Part shown: positions 50,819-58,685 of the stretch, one piece after another
Layout: each line of letters starts with the position of its first letter
Numbering within the stretch: position 1 is the stretch's first letter
Assembly (NCBI GenBank): GCA_964441265.1
Contig: CAYYKJ010000006.1
Coordinates: forward strand, 23,752 to 87,751
Source of the DNA: JAFGDH01 sp964441265
GTDB taxonomy: Archaea > Aenigmatarchaeota > Aenigmatarchaeia > QMZP01 > QMZT01
Reading direction: 5' to 3'
DNA: 64,000 nt
Position numbers and translations under genes: made by a program
The notes under the pieces: generated by a model
The model's input: only the letters and a program-made list of their open reading frames with translations
Told to the model about the DNA's origin: nothing
Database searches by the model: none

Positions 50819-51200
50819 GTTTCCTGATAACCTGAAATACAGCAGGGACAATTCATGGGTCAAAGTGGAAGGAGATACTGCAACGGTTGGGATCATCGAA
50901 CCCGCCGCAAAGAAGGTCAAGGAATTCGTTTTCATCAAGCTTCCTGAAAAAGGCAAAACCATAAAACAGGGTGACAATTACGTCTCCCTGGAGGCTGTGA
51001 AGTGGAGCGGCCATCTGTCAAGCCCCGTTTCCGGGGAAATAATTGAAGTCGATGATTCCCTCTTTGATGAGCCGTCAAGAATAAACAAGGACGCATACGG
51101 GAGCTGGATAATGAAGGTCAGGATGGAAAACAAGAACGAAGCGGACGAGCTGATGGGTTCTGAAGAAGCAGAGAGATTCTATGTGAAAGGAGGTGAATAA
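50808..51200 (+). CDS. GcvH-like lipoyl carrier protein
   Basis: A 130-residue lipoyl-domain protein. The site is SLEAVKWSGHLSSPVSGEII, with the modified lysine at residue 65; in glycine-cleavage H proteins the same place reads ESVKAxxxxxSPVSG. The LEAVKW form resembles the lipoate-binding proteins (LbpA) of sulfur-oxidising Hdr-like systems more than standard GcvH. No glycine-cleavage P or T gene is near; instead sulfur-carrier genes and lipoate enzymes follow. GGAGGG precedes the ATG at 50808; the gene overlaps the previous one by 11 bases. It is the presumed substrate of LipA, LplA and the LplB fusion encoded downstream. Confidence 0.9.
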   Translation: MKNEFPDNLKYSRDNSWVKVEGDTATVGIIEPAAKKVKEFVFIKLPEKGKTIKQGDNYVSLEAVKWSGHLSSPVSGEIIEVDDSLFDEPSRINKDAYGSWIMKVRMENKNEADELMGSEEAERFYVKGGE

Positions 51201-51201
51201 A

Positions 51202-51663
51202 ATGAACAATAATTATTTCATTGCAGGCGGACTCCTGGTTTTTCTGGCAGCGGCAGGCATTTTTGGCCTCTCTGGCAGCAACGCCGGTGACAATTCCGGA
51301 TTGACCGGAAACATGATATCGGACAGCCCGGAACTGGAATCAGACCCCGGAAAGGTAGCCGTTTATTTCTTCTGGGGCGAAGGCTGCCCGCACTGCGCCC
51401 ACGAAAAGCCTTTCCTTGAAGAGATGCATCAGAAGTATCCTGAAATAGAATTAAAGATGTTTGAAACATGGCATAACCAGGAAAACGCAAAACTCTTCCA
51501 GCAGGTAGCTGAGGCATACGGAACAACTGCCCGGGGAGTCCCGACAACATTTATTGGAGACAAGCACTGGGTTGGCTATGCAGACTACATGGGCGAGGAG
51601 ATTGAGAGCCAGATAAAATATTGCATTGATAATGGCTGCGTAAATCCGGGGGATAAATTATAG
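51202..51663 (+). CDS. membrane-anchored thioredoxin-like protein
   Basis: A 153-residue protein with one N-terminal membrane segment (about residues 5-26) and a single thioredoxin domain whose active site is FFWGEGCPHCAHEKPF. Its DNA is strongly similar to the first thioredoxin domain of the CcdA fusion, including a run differing by a single base near 51370-51420, which points to recent duplication or gene conversion. AAGGAGGTG precedes the ATG at 51202. Probably takes electrons from the CcdA protein and reduces disulfides or S-S substrates outside the cell. Confidence 0.9.
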   Translation: MNNNYFIAGGLLVFLAAAGIFGLSGSNAGDNSGLTGNMISDSPELESDPGKVAVYFFWGEGCPHCAHEKPFLEEMHQKYPEIELKMFETWHNQENAKLFQQVAEAYGTTARGVPTTFIGDKHWVGYADYMGEEIESQIKYCIDNGCVNPGDKL

Positions 51664-51684
51664 TTTAATCAAGGCGGTATAAAC

Positions 51685-52422
51685 ATGTATAGCGTATCTG
51701 AAATTAATGAAATGGGCAAATCATTAAAAAATATCCTGAAATTGGATGGTTACCCAGTAGGTGTAAAATTAGTAAAAAACAGCCCTAATATCAAAAAAAA
51801 TCCCGAGAAGATGCGCTACTGTCAAGCTATTATGAAGGCGAGACGGGGCGAAAAAGTTTATATTAACAAAGACAATCTTGTTTGCCCCTCCGCGTCCAGA
51901 GCTTTCGGTTTTCGCGAGCTTCCGGAAGGATTAAAATCTGGTAAGGGGTTGACATGCTTTGGCATAATTTCTGCTGATGAAGTAGGAAAGAAAATGTTTG
52001 AAAATATGCCCTATCTTGAAATGAATCAGATAAATCATATCAATGTATACCCCTTGACAGAATCTGATGATGTGCCTGATGTTATCATCGTAGAAGATGA
52101 AGTTGAAAAGCTGATGTGGATTATACTCTCTTACCTCCATTATAAAAGAGGGGAAAGAATTACTGGCTCAACCGCCGTATTGCAGGCAGCATGTGTGGAT
52201 TCCACAATCATACCATATAAAGAGGACAGGCTAAATTATAGTTTCGGATGTTATGGCTGCAGAGATGCGACTGACATTAAGCCAAGCGAAGCAATTATAG
52301 GCTTTCCTGCAAATGAGTTGAAAATCATAGTTGAGCACCTTAATTATTTAAGCGAAAAAGCAATGCCTAATTCAAGGTCGAAGAAAACATACTATAATTT
52401 TACTGCTCAAAAAAAGAGGTGA
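51685..52422 (+). CDS. DUF169 protein
   Basis: A 245-residue soluble protein of the DUF169 family, function unknown. Visible cysteines are in RYCQAIM, DNLVCPSASRAF, GLTCFGII, LQAACVDS and GCYGCRDATD, enough to hold a metal or Fe-S site. The family is frequent in anaerobic archaea and bacteria near redox genes. Within this operon it could handle a cofactor or a sulfur species; that is inference from position only. It follows the thioredoxin gene after 21 bases and ends six bases before tusA. Confidence 0.85.
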   Translation: MYSVSEINEMGKSLKNILKLDGYPVGVKLVKNSPNIKKNPEKMRYCQAIMKARRGEKVYINKDNLVCPSASRAFGFRELPEGLKSGKGLTCFGIISADEVGKKMFENMPYLEMNQINHINVYPLTESDDVPDVIIVEDEVEKLMWIILSYLHYKRGERITGSTAVLQAACVDSTIIPYKEDRLNYSFGCYGCRDATDIKPSEAIIGFPANELKIIVEHLNYLSEKAMPNSRSKKTYYNFTAQKKR

Positions 52423-52428
52423 TGCAAA

Positions 52429-52665
52429 ATGACTGAGAAGCCAAATGCTACAATCGATGTCAGAGGGGAAATCTGCCCTTATCCAGATATTAAAACAAGG
52501 AAAAAATTAAAGGAGATGAAATCGGGCGAGATTCTCGAAGTGCTGACAGATTACCCGCTTTCATTGGAGAGGATACCCAGGAATGTTGAAAAGGATGGAC
52601 ATAAGGTCCTGAAGATGGAAAAAATAAAAGGCGCAGACCACAGAATATTAATCAGAGTGAAGTAA
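52429..52665 (+). CDS. tusA: TusA-family sulfur carrier
   Basis: A 78-residue protein with the TusA/SirA motif CPYPDIKT at about residues 16-23 (CPxP), which carries persulfide sulfur between enzymes. Start is supported by GAGGTGATG just before it. Surrounded by a sulfur-transporter gene and DsrE/F/H-like genes, it most likely moves sulfane sulfur within this system rather than acting in tRNA thiolation, although the latter cannot be excluded by sequence alone. Confidence 0.95.
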   Translation: MTEKPNATIDVRGEICPYPDIKTRKKLKEMKSGEILEVLTDYPLSLERIPRNVEKDGHKVLKMEKIKGADHRILIRVK

Positions 52666-52667
52666 AG

Positions 52668-53309
52668 ATGAACAGGGCAATGATCATCGGGGCAATCGCC
52701 GTACTCGCTTTTGCGGGGTTGCATGCATTATTGACAGCAGAAAGTCATGCGGTGACGGGACACATCAATTCAGAAGATATCAGGCTCGGGTTCTGTCCGA
52801 CAATGGAAAAATACGCCCAGCAGATCAAGGAAGCCAAACCAGGAATTGAACTGATTCGGTTTGGAAGCGCTTCGGGTGCATTGAATGCACTAGGAAACGG
52901 CAGGGTTGACATGGCGCTTATAGGCAGGGTTGCGAAGAGCAGCGAAATCAGAGCAGATACCCAGCATATGAGATTAAGCAGCGGCTACACACTGGTATCA
53001 AAGGAAAGGGCATATGTAGAATTCCGGGAACTGGGCAAGATGAACATCCATACCGCCCTCTCTGAGGATGAGGCAGAAGGCATCATCCCGCATGGGACAA
53101 GAATAATATACTACAAAAGCCTGCGGGAAGCCTTTGAGAACGGGTCTGGCGAGGCTGTTCTCATCAGCTGGGATGATTACAGGGATGAATACGGGCTGGT
53201 GGTGGTAATGGAAAACGGAAAAAAGGCGGAATCATTCCGGAGCCCGGTGATATATTATAACGAAATAGGCGGGAAATATATAAGCGGCCTTGCGGACGTG
53301 ATAGCATGA
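52668..53309 (+). CDS. exported periplasmic-binding-like protein
   Basis: A 213-residue protein with an N-terminal signal or anchor (about residues 4-22) and a fold resembling the small type II periplasmic binding proteins (RLGFCPTMEKYAQQIKEAKP, GALNALGNGRVDMALIG, and a strand-turn near FRSPVIYYNEIG). Two lobes are plausible. The next gene is a YeeE/YedE transporter overlapping it by four bases, so it may deliver a sulfur compound to that transporter. No substrate can be read from the sequence. Confidence 0.75.
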   Translation: MNRAMIIGAIAVLAFAGLHALLTAESHAVTGHINSEDIRLGFCPTMEKYAQQIKEAKPGIELIRFGSASGALNALGNGRVDMALIGRVAKSSEIRADTQHMRLSSGYTLVSKERAYVEFRELGKMNIHTALSEDEAEGIIPHGTRIIYYKSLREAFENGSGEAVLISWDDYRDEYGLVVVMENGKKAESFRSPVIYYNEIGGKYISGLADVIA

Positions 53310-54319
53310 ATGGAATTTTCGGAATACTGAGCGGATTAATGATTGGCTTATTGTTCGGGTTTGCTTTGCAGAGAGGAAGATTCTGCATGAATTCAGCATT
53401 CCGCGATCCGTTGGTATTCAAGGATTTCACCCTCTTGAAGGCAGTAGCATTAGCATTAATTGTCCAGATGGTTGGGTTTCATGCGCTTTCATATTTGGGA
53501 ATTATAGCCCTTGCTCCAAAAGCGTTATATCTGCTTGGGGCTGTCGCTGGAGGGTTCGTGTTTGGGATTGGTATGGTGATTGCAGGAGGCTGCGCCAGTG
53601 GCACAGCCTACCGGGTAGGCGAAGGCGTGGTAAGCTCTATGCTGGCCTTATTCTCATTTGCGTTAACTGCTTTCTTCTTTAAGGACGGGTTCTTATCAAA
53701 TATCACAGAATCCATCCATCAATTTGATTTGGGGAACATGACTTTAGCATCCTTGACAGGGGTTCCGGACTGGATTTTTGTTATTATGCTTTCAGCAATC
53801 GGAATTTATTTTCTGTTTAGGAAAAGAGAGCAGGCCGCTGAGAACAATAAGCCTTTCTTTGAAAGGGTTTTCAAGACAGGGTGGACATGGAAGATTACTG
53901 GGATAATCATAGGGCTCATAGGGATGGCCGCCTTTGTCGCTTCCACTTTTGCAGGCAGAAATTATCCCCTGGGCATAACAATGGGGTTTGAAACTATCGT
54001 GAAATCGATTGTTACAGGAGCAAACTTTCTGACATGGGAGTCCTTTGAAGTCATTGGCTTGATAATAGGGGCTTTTATTGCAGCATTAATAGCCAATGAG
54101 TTCAAGATAAGAATGCCACCATTAAAGATGGGCGCGCAGGCACTTTCTGGAGGAATACTTCTCGGATTAGGTGCTGTGATTGCTGATGGCTGCAACATAG
54201 GCCATATTCTGAGCGGAGTTCCACAGTTAGCTGTAAGCAGCATCATAGCAGGAACATTTATCGTGCTTGGAGCATGGACAGCTGCATATTTTATGTTTAT
54301 GAGAGGTGAAAAACAATGA
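53306..54319 (+). CDS. YeeE/YedE-family sulfur transporter
   Basis: A 337-residue membrane protein with two repeats and about nine helices. Conserved cysteine motifs are RGRFCMNSAF near residue 26, GGCASGTAYRVGEG, and DGCNIGHILSGV near the end. Bacterial members (TsuA type) take up thiosulfate through a cysteine relay. The start overlaps the preceding gene (ATGA), and DsrE follows with another four-base overlap. This is the likely entry point for the sulfur handled by the operon. Confidence 0.9.
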   Translation: MNGIFGILSGLMIGLLFGFALQRGRFCMNSAFRDPLVFKDFTLLKAVALALIVQMVGFHALSYLGIIALAPKALYLLGAVAGGFVFGIGMVIAGGCASGTAYRVGEGVVSSMLALFSFALTAFFFKDGFLSNITESIHQFDLGNMTLASLTGVPDWIFVIMLSAIGIYFLFRKREQAAENNKPFFERVFKTGWTWKITGIIIGLIGMAAFVASTFAGRNYPLGITMGFETIVKSIVTGANFLTWESFEVIGLIIGAFIAALIANEFKIRMPPLKMGAQALSGGILLGLGAVIADGCNIGHILSGVPQLAVSSIIAGTFIVLGAWTAAYFMFMRGEKQ

Positions 54320-54660
54320 AACTGGGACTGATGCTTATGAGACCGCCATACACCTATCAGGATGTGGACACTGCATATCATCTGGCAAAGGCAGCAATGG
54401 AAAAGGGGCATGAAGTCAAGATTTTTCTCTATGTTGACAGCGTCATTGCGGCAAACAGGGAGATAAACTCCGGCAGCGAAAGAAACCTTGCAAAAAGGCT
54501 TGATGAATTGACAAAAATGGGAGTTGAAATAAAGATTTGCGGGGTCTGCGTCCAATACAGGGGGATAAAAAGAGGCCAGCTTATAGAAAAAGGAGAGCTT
54601 GAAGGCCTCCCGGGGCTCGCAGACTTAATCAGGGAGTGCGATAAATTCGTGAGTATATGA
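54316..54660 (+). CDS. DsrE-family sulfurtransferase subunit
   Basis: A 114-residue DsrE/F-fold protein. The conserved cysteine is in IKICGVCVQYRGI at about residue 76-79, the position of the sulfur-binding residue in DsrE and TusD. First of three consecutive DsrEFH-like subunits; a DsrE2F2H2-type hexamer is likely. Overlaps the transporter by four bases. It should accept sulfur from TusA or hand it over. Confidence 0.9.
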   Translation: MKLGLMLMRPPYTYQDVDTAYHLAKAAMEKGHEVKIFLYVDSVIAANREINSGSERNLAKRLDELTKMGVEIKICGVCVQYRGIKRGQLIEKGELEGLPGLADLIRECDKFVSI

Positions 54661-54669
54661 GGTGTCAAA

Positions 54670-55020
54670 ATGAAAAAAGTGCTATTGATAGTTAACAAGG
54701 GTCCCTTTGGAAGCGTTTTTGCAGCAGAGGCGCTGAGGGCAGGCATTGCTTTTGCGGGCATGGACCTGGAGACAAAGCTCGTTTTTGCAGATGACGGCGT
54801 GTTTTGCCTTCTAAAGAACCAGCATCCGGAAGTTGCTGAAATGACCAGCCTGGCAGAGGGATTTGACAATGCTGAAGAGTTCGGGCTGAAAATATTTGCC
54901 GATGCAGAGTCCGTATCCGAGAGGAATCTTAAGAATGATGACTTGATTGAGATAAAACAAGTAAACAAGCAGCAGATAAGGGGCTTCATCGATGAGGCTG
55001 AAGCAGTCATTAACATTTGA
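54670..55020 (+). CDS. DsrF-like subunit
   Basis: A 116-residue protein of the DsrE/F fold (MKKVLLIVNKGPFGSVFAAEAL, then LETKLVFADDGVFCLLKNQHP), typical of DsrF/TusC. One cysteine in GVFC at about residue 41. GAGGTG lies before the start; nine bases separate it from the previous stop. Structural partner of DsrE and DsrH by analogy. Confidence 0.85.
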   Translation: MKKVLLIVNKGPFGSVFAAEALRAGIAFAGMDLETKLVFADDGVFCLLKNQHPEVAEMTSLAEGFDNAEEFGLKIFADAESVSERNLKNDDLIEIKQVNKQQIRGFIDEAEAVINI

Positions 55021-55029
55021 GGTGAAAAA

Positions 55030-55305
55030 ATGGTGTTATTCATAATAAAGGAGTCTTTGCTGAAAGGAGAATCCGGCATGATCAAGTATCTGAAACCCAA
55101 AGACAAGGTGCTGCTCATACAGGATGGCGTGCTGATATTGAATAAAGGTGCTTCAGGCATTCAAGCTTTCAAAGAGAAAAAGGCTGAAGTCTTTGCATTG
55201 AAAGAAGATTTGGAGCTCCGAGGAATCCAGGACAATGCCGGAGTGAAGCTTATTGATTATCAGGGCTTTGTTGAATTGATAGAAACTGAGAAGGTGTTTT
55301 CCTGA
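55030..55305 (+). CDS. DsrH/TusB-like subunit without cysteine
   Basis: A 91-residue protein with the DsrH fold (LFIIKESLL, KVLLIQDGVLILNK, VFALKEDLELRGI). It has no cysteine at all, whereas the sulfur-oxidiser DsrH carries one that matters for activity in that system, so here it is probably structural. GAGGTGA precedes the ATG. Ends three bases before the flavoprotein gene. Confidence 0.8.
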   Translation: MVLFIIKESLLKGESGMIKYLKPKDKVLLIQDGVLILNKGASGIQAFKEKKAEVFALKEDLELRGIQDNAGVKLIDYQGFVELIETEKVFS

Positions 55306-55307
55306 TT

Positions 55308-56630
55308 ATGAAAGTGGTTATTATCGGAGGGGGTAGCGCAGGCACTACATGCGCGTTTGAATTGCGAAAGTTAAGCAAGGATGCAGAGATAACCATAGTT
55401 GAGAAATCAAGCAATTTAGAATATTCTCCCTGTGCTCTGCCATATGTTCTTTCAGGAGAAATTGCAGACTTTGATGAAATATTTATTTTTAGAAAAGAGG
55501 ATTATCAAAAAAATAATATCAACATATTGCTAAATTCAGAAGCTGAAGGGGTTGACAGAAAGAGAAAGGAACTGATTCTTAGGAATGGTAAAAAATTATT
55601 GTATGATAAACTTGTCATCGCCACCGGAAGCGATGTTTTTATACCATCAATAAAAGGTATCAGTGGTGTTGATTTCTTCTCATTGAAAACCATTGAGGAT
55701 GCGAAAAAGATTGACAAAAAAGCAGACAAAAACAAATCATCAGCTATTATTGGCGCAGGGATGATAGGCGTAGAGCTTGCCTATTCACTCTCGTCTAAAG
55801 GAAATGAAGCGGTTCTCCTTGAATCAAAAGAAAATATACTTTCCGCCATCTTGGATTATGATATGTCAGAACAATTAAAGGAATATCTTGAGCAGAAAGG
55901 CATCAGAGTTATTGAGAATGCAAGAATTGTGGAAGTTAAAAAGAAACATATTGTTCTTGAAAAAGAACGTATTGCGTTTGATAATCTATTCTTATGTACA
56001 GGCATGAAACCCAATATTAAACTTGCCAAAGAATGCGGCCTTAAAATTGACAAAGGAGTTATTGTAGATGAATACCTACAAACTTCTGATAAGAATATTT
56101 ATGCATGCGGTGATTGTGTTGAATCGGAAGAAATTGCCACAGGAAAAACTGTTTTCAGCATGTTAGGCTCTACAGCAGTAAGGCAAGCAAAAGCAATCGC
56201 AAAAAACATGGCAGGAAAAAATGAGGAAGTTTCTCCAGCTTTGAATAATACAATCACAAAAATAGGAAGTTTATATGTTGGAGCGGTAGGCATAACTAAA
56301 AAAAGAGCAGTGGAAAATGGAATAAATGTTGTTTCTTCGAAATACGAGAGTAATGTTAGAGCGGAATATTATTCTGTAAAAGAGAGGATTGCTGTGAAAC
56401 TTGTTTGTGAGAATGATGGGACAATCATAGGTTCTCAAATGATAGGTAACGCTGAAGTAGTAGGGAGATTAAACCTGCTCGCATTAGCCGTTCAAAAGAA
56501 GCTAAAGATTAATGAACTTGCAAAATTGAAAACGTGTTATAACCCCGCATCAGCATCTATTTTTGATCCAATAACAGTCGCTGCAGAAATATGTCAGAAA
56601 AAATTAGCAATGAAGGTGGATAAAAAATGA
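55308..56630 (+). CDS. CoA-disulfide reductase/NADH oxidase-type flavoprotein
   Basis: A 440-residue FAD- and NAD(P)H-dependent oxidoreductase. FAD motif IIGGGSAGTTCAFELRKL at the N-terminus; single active cysteine in LEYSPCALPYVLSG at about residue 43 (the SxCxxPY pattern); NAD(P)H motif AIIGAGMIGVELAY at about 146-159; FAD-binding IYACGDCVE at about 266-274; C-terminal dimer domain. Known relatives reduce CoA disulfide, CoA persulfide, polysulfide or sulfur. It lacks the CxxxxC of dihydrolipoamide dehydrogenase, yet sits among lipoate genes, so it may serve to keep the lipoyl or sulfur carriers reduced (inference). Confidence 0.9.
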   Translation: MKVVIIGGGSAGTTCAFELRKLSKDAEITIVEKSSNLEYSPCALPYVLSGEIADFDEIFIFRKEDYQKNNINILLNSEAEGVDRKRKELILRNGKKLLYDKLVIATGSDVFIPSIKGISGVDFFSLKTIEDAKKIDKKADKNKSSAIIGAGMIGVELAYSLSSKGNEAVLLESKENILSAILDYDMSEQLKEYLEQKGIRVIENARIVEVKKKHIVLEKERIAFDNLFLCTGMKPNIKLAKECGLKIDKGVIVDEYLQTSDKNIYACGDCVESEEIATGKTVFSMLGSTAVRQAKAIAKNMAGKNEEVSPALNNTITKIGSLYVGAVGITKKRAVENGINVVSSKYESNVRAEYYSVKERIAVKLVCENDGTIIGSQMIGNAEVVGRLNLLALAVQKKLKINELAKLKTCYNPASASIFDPITVAAEICQKKLAMKVDKK

Positions 56631-57475
56631 CCTCTTCATATACTCCACCTAATTTAAGCATAGAGTCGTATGACAGAACAGCATATGTGAAAACAAAGGA
56701 GCTGATTGAAAAGAACAATCTGACAACCGTGTGTGTTGAGGCAAACTGCCCCAACAGATACGAATGCTTCTCAAAAGGAACTGCTACATTCATGATACTG
56801 GGAGATACATGCACAAGAAACTGCCTTTACTGCAACGTCAAAAGCGGCAGACCTGCTGAGGTTGATGCTGATGAGCCGGCGAGAATAGCTAAAGCAATTA
56901 AGAAACTGAATTTAAAATATGCAGTAATCACTTGCGTTACAAGGGACGATCTTCCTGACGGGGGAGGAGGACAGTTCGTTAATACGATAAAAGAAATCAG
57001 AAAGTTAACCCCTGACTGCCGGATTGAGGTGCTGATTTCCGACCTTAAAGGAAATTGGAATTCACTGAAAGGAATAATCAACGCAAAGCCAGACGTATTA
57101 AACCACAACATCGAAACTGTAAGGGGCTTATTTCCAAGATTAAGGCCAAAAGGAAGTTATGAGACATCCATCGAGTTGCTTAGAAGAGCCAAGGAAATGG
57201 ACCCAGGAATAAAGACCAAATCGGGGTTTATGCTCGGATTTGGAGAGACCGGAGTGCAAATAATAAAAACCCTGAAAGACCTGAAGAAAGCGCGATGCGA
57301 CATCGTTACAGTCGGCCAGTATCTGCAGCCAAGCCCCAACCATTATAAAGTTAAAAAATATTACACGCCCAGAGAATTCAATCGAATCAGAAATAAAGCC
57401 AAGGAGCTTGGAATCGAGAGAATTGTTTCAGGCCAGCTTGTCAGAAGCTCTTATAAGGCAGGGGATGTCATATGA
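56627..57475 (+). CDS. lipA: lipoyl synthase
   Basis: Radical SAM enzyme that inserts two sulfurs into octanoyl groups to make lipoyl. A 282-residue protein with all signatures: the auxiliary cluster cysteines C-x4-C-x5-C in CVEANCPNRYEC (about residues 26-37), the radical SAM C-x3-C-x2-C in DTCTRNCLYCN (about 61-71), and the terminal RSSYKAG with the conserved serine that also ligates the auxiliary cluster. The start overlaps the flavoprotein stop by four bases. It is the classical LipA rather than the LipS1/LipS2 pair found with many archaeal lipoate systems. Confidence 0.95.
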   Translation: MTSSYTPPNLSIESYDRTAYVKTKELIEKNNLTTVCVEANCPNRYECFSKGTATFMILGDTCTRNCLYCNVKSGRPAEVDADEPARIAKAIKKLNLKYAVITCVTRDDLPDGGGGQFVNTIKEIRKLTPDCRIEVLISDLKGNWNSLKGIINAKPDVLNHNIETVRGLFPRLRPKGSYETSIELLRRAKEMDPGIKTKSGFMLGFGETGVQIIKTLKDLKKARCDIVTVGQYLQPSPNHYKVKKYYTPREFNRIRNKAKELGIERIVSGQLVRSSYKAGDVI

Positions 57476-57921
57476 ACAGGCCGAATGCATGCAAATTTCT
57501 TTCTCTGACCATGATGCTTGCTGTCCTGGTCTCTGTTTCCGGGTGCGTTCAGAGTGCAGGCTCGCATGAAAACGGGAATCCCGGGATTGAAATCGCCACG
57601 TTAACAACAGACAAAGACACATACGGATCCCATGAGGACATGGAGGTTTCTGTCCTTGTCAGAAGTTCAGAAAGCCTTGAAAATGCCACCGTAAGCCTGT
57701 CAGGAATAAAGCCGTACAATCGCGCTTACGTAAAAGAATCAAAAACCGTGAATCTCTCCCGGGGCGAGAACGAGATAGTGTTTAATGCAAAAACGCCTTA
57801 CTGCACTTCGGGATGCGGAGGCGTCTATCCAGGCCCATATGACATTAATGCGGAAATACTGATAAATGGGGAGCAGGTCGCCAATTCCAGCACAACAATA
57901 AACCTGGTAAGTGATCATTAA
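57472..57921 (+). CDS. lipoprotein, Ig-like (149 aa)
   Basis: A 149-residue lipoprotein with lipobox VSGC at about residues 22-25. The mature part is a beta-sandwich of the kind used in archaeal surface proteins (YGSHEDMEVSVLVRSSESLE, YVKESKTVNLSRGENEI), with a cysteine loop TPYCTSGCGGVYPGPYD near residue 105. It is embedded between lipA and lplA with overlaps on both sides, so it is made with the system, but I cannot say what it binds. Confidence 0.75.
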   Translation: MNRPNACKFLSLTMMLAVLVSVSGCVQSAGSHENGNPGIEIATLTTDKDTYGSHEDMEVSVLVRSSESLENATVSLSGIKPYNRAYVKESKTVNLSRGENEIVFNAKTPYCTSGCGGVYPGPYDINAEILINGEQVANSSTTINLVSDH

Positions 57922-58685
57922 TGAATAAAATGAAAGAATGGAGGCTGATTAAAACAATCGAAGCAAACGGCGCCATGCAGATGGCAATAGATGAAGCCAT
58001 ACTGGCTTCCAGGATTAAAAATAGAGTTCCAAATACCCTGCGATTTTTTACATGGAATCCCCCCTGTCTGTCAATCGGCTACTTCCAGTCCCTTCAGAAG
58101 GAAGTTGATGTCAAAAACGCGGAAAGGCAGGGAGTGGACATAGTGAGGAGATATACCGGCGGAGGGGCGGTTTTCCATGACAAGGAACTGACATACTCAT
58201 TGGCAGTCTCTGAGGATGATGTCCCGCATGATATTATTGCATCATACCAGAAGATATGCTCTGCCATAACAAAGGGTCTGGGAGGATTGCATATCAACTC
58301 CGAGTTCAAGCAGATAAATGACATAGTTGTCAATGGAAAAAAGATTTCCGGGAATGCCCAGACAAGAAAAGAAGGCGCTGTCCTGCAGCACGGGACCATT
58401 CTCATTGATGCGGATGTCAGGAGGATGTTTTCTCTCCTGAAAGTGCCGAATGAGAAGATAAAGGACAAGATGATCCAAAGTGTTGAAGAGAGGGTGTCCA
58501 CACTGAAAAAGGAGCTGGGCAGAGAGGTTTCTGTTGATGAGCTGAGGGGGTTCCTGATAAAGGGGTTTGAAGACGCCTTTGGAGTCAGATTTGAGGAATC
58601 AGAACTGACTTCTGAGGAGAAAATGCTGGCTGAAAGGCTGTGCAAAGAGAAATACTCGAAACGCGAGTGGAGAGAATTGAGATGA
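57921..58685 (+). CDS. lplA: lipoate-protein ligase A, catalytic domain
   Basis: A 254-residue member of the biotin/lipoate ligase fold. Motif RRYTGGGAVFHDKELTYSLA at about residues 74-93 and the catalytic-lysine segment VNGKKISGNAQTRKEGAVLQ at about 136-155. It lacks the C-terminal accessory domain of bacterial LplA, as in archaea that use a separate LplB; that domain is supplied by the next gene. A helical tail of about 60 residues ends the protein. Start and previous stop share a base (TAATG), and its stop overlaps the next ATG. Confidence 0.95.
   Translation: MNKMKEWRLIKTIEANGAMQMAIDEAILASRIKNRVPNTLRFFTWNPPCLSIGYFQSLQKEVDVKNAERQGVDIVRRYTGGGAVFHDKELTYSLAVSEDDVPHDIIASYQKICSAITKGLGGLHINSEFKQINDIVVNGKKISGNAQTRKEGAVLQHGTILIDADVRRMFSLLKVPNEKIKDKMIQSVEERVSTLKKELGREVSVDELRGFLIKGFEDAFGVRFEESELTSEEKMLAERLCKEKYSKREWRELR

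Noticed and set aside
50808..51200. Glycine-cleavage H protein in the strict sense
   Set aside because: No P, T or L protein gene is nearby and the site reads LEAVKW, closer to sulfur-linked lipoyl carriers; the neighbours are sulfur-transfer and lipoate genes.
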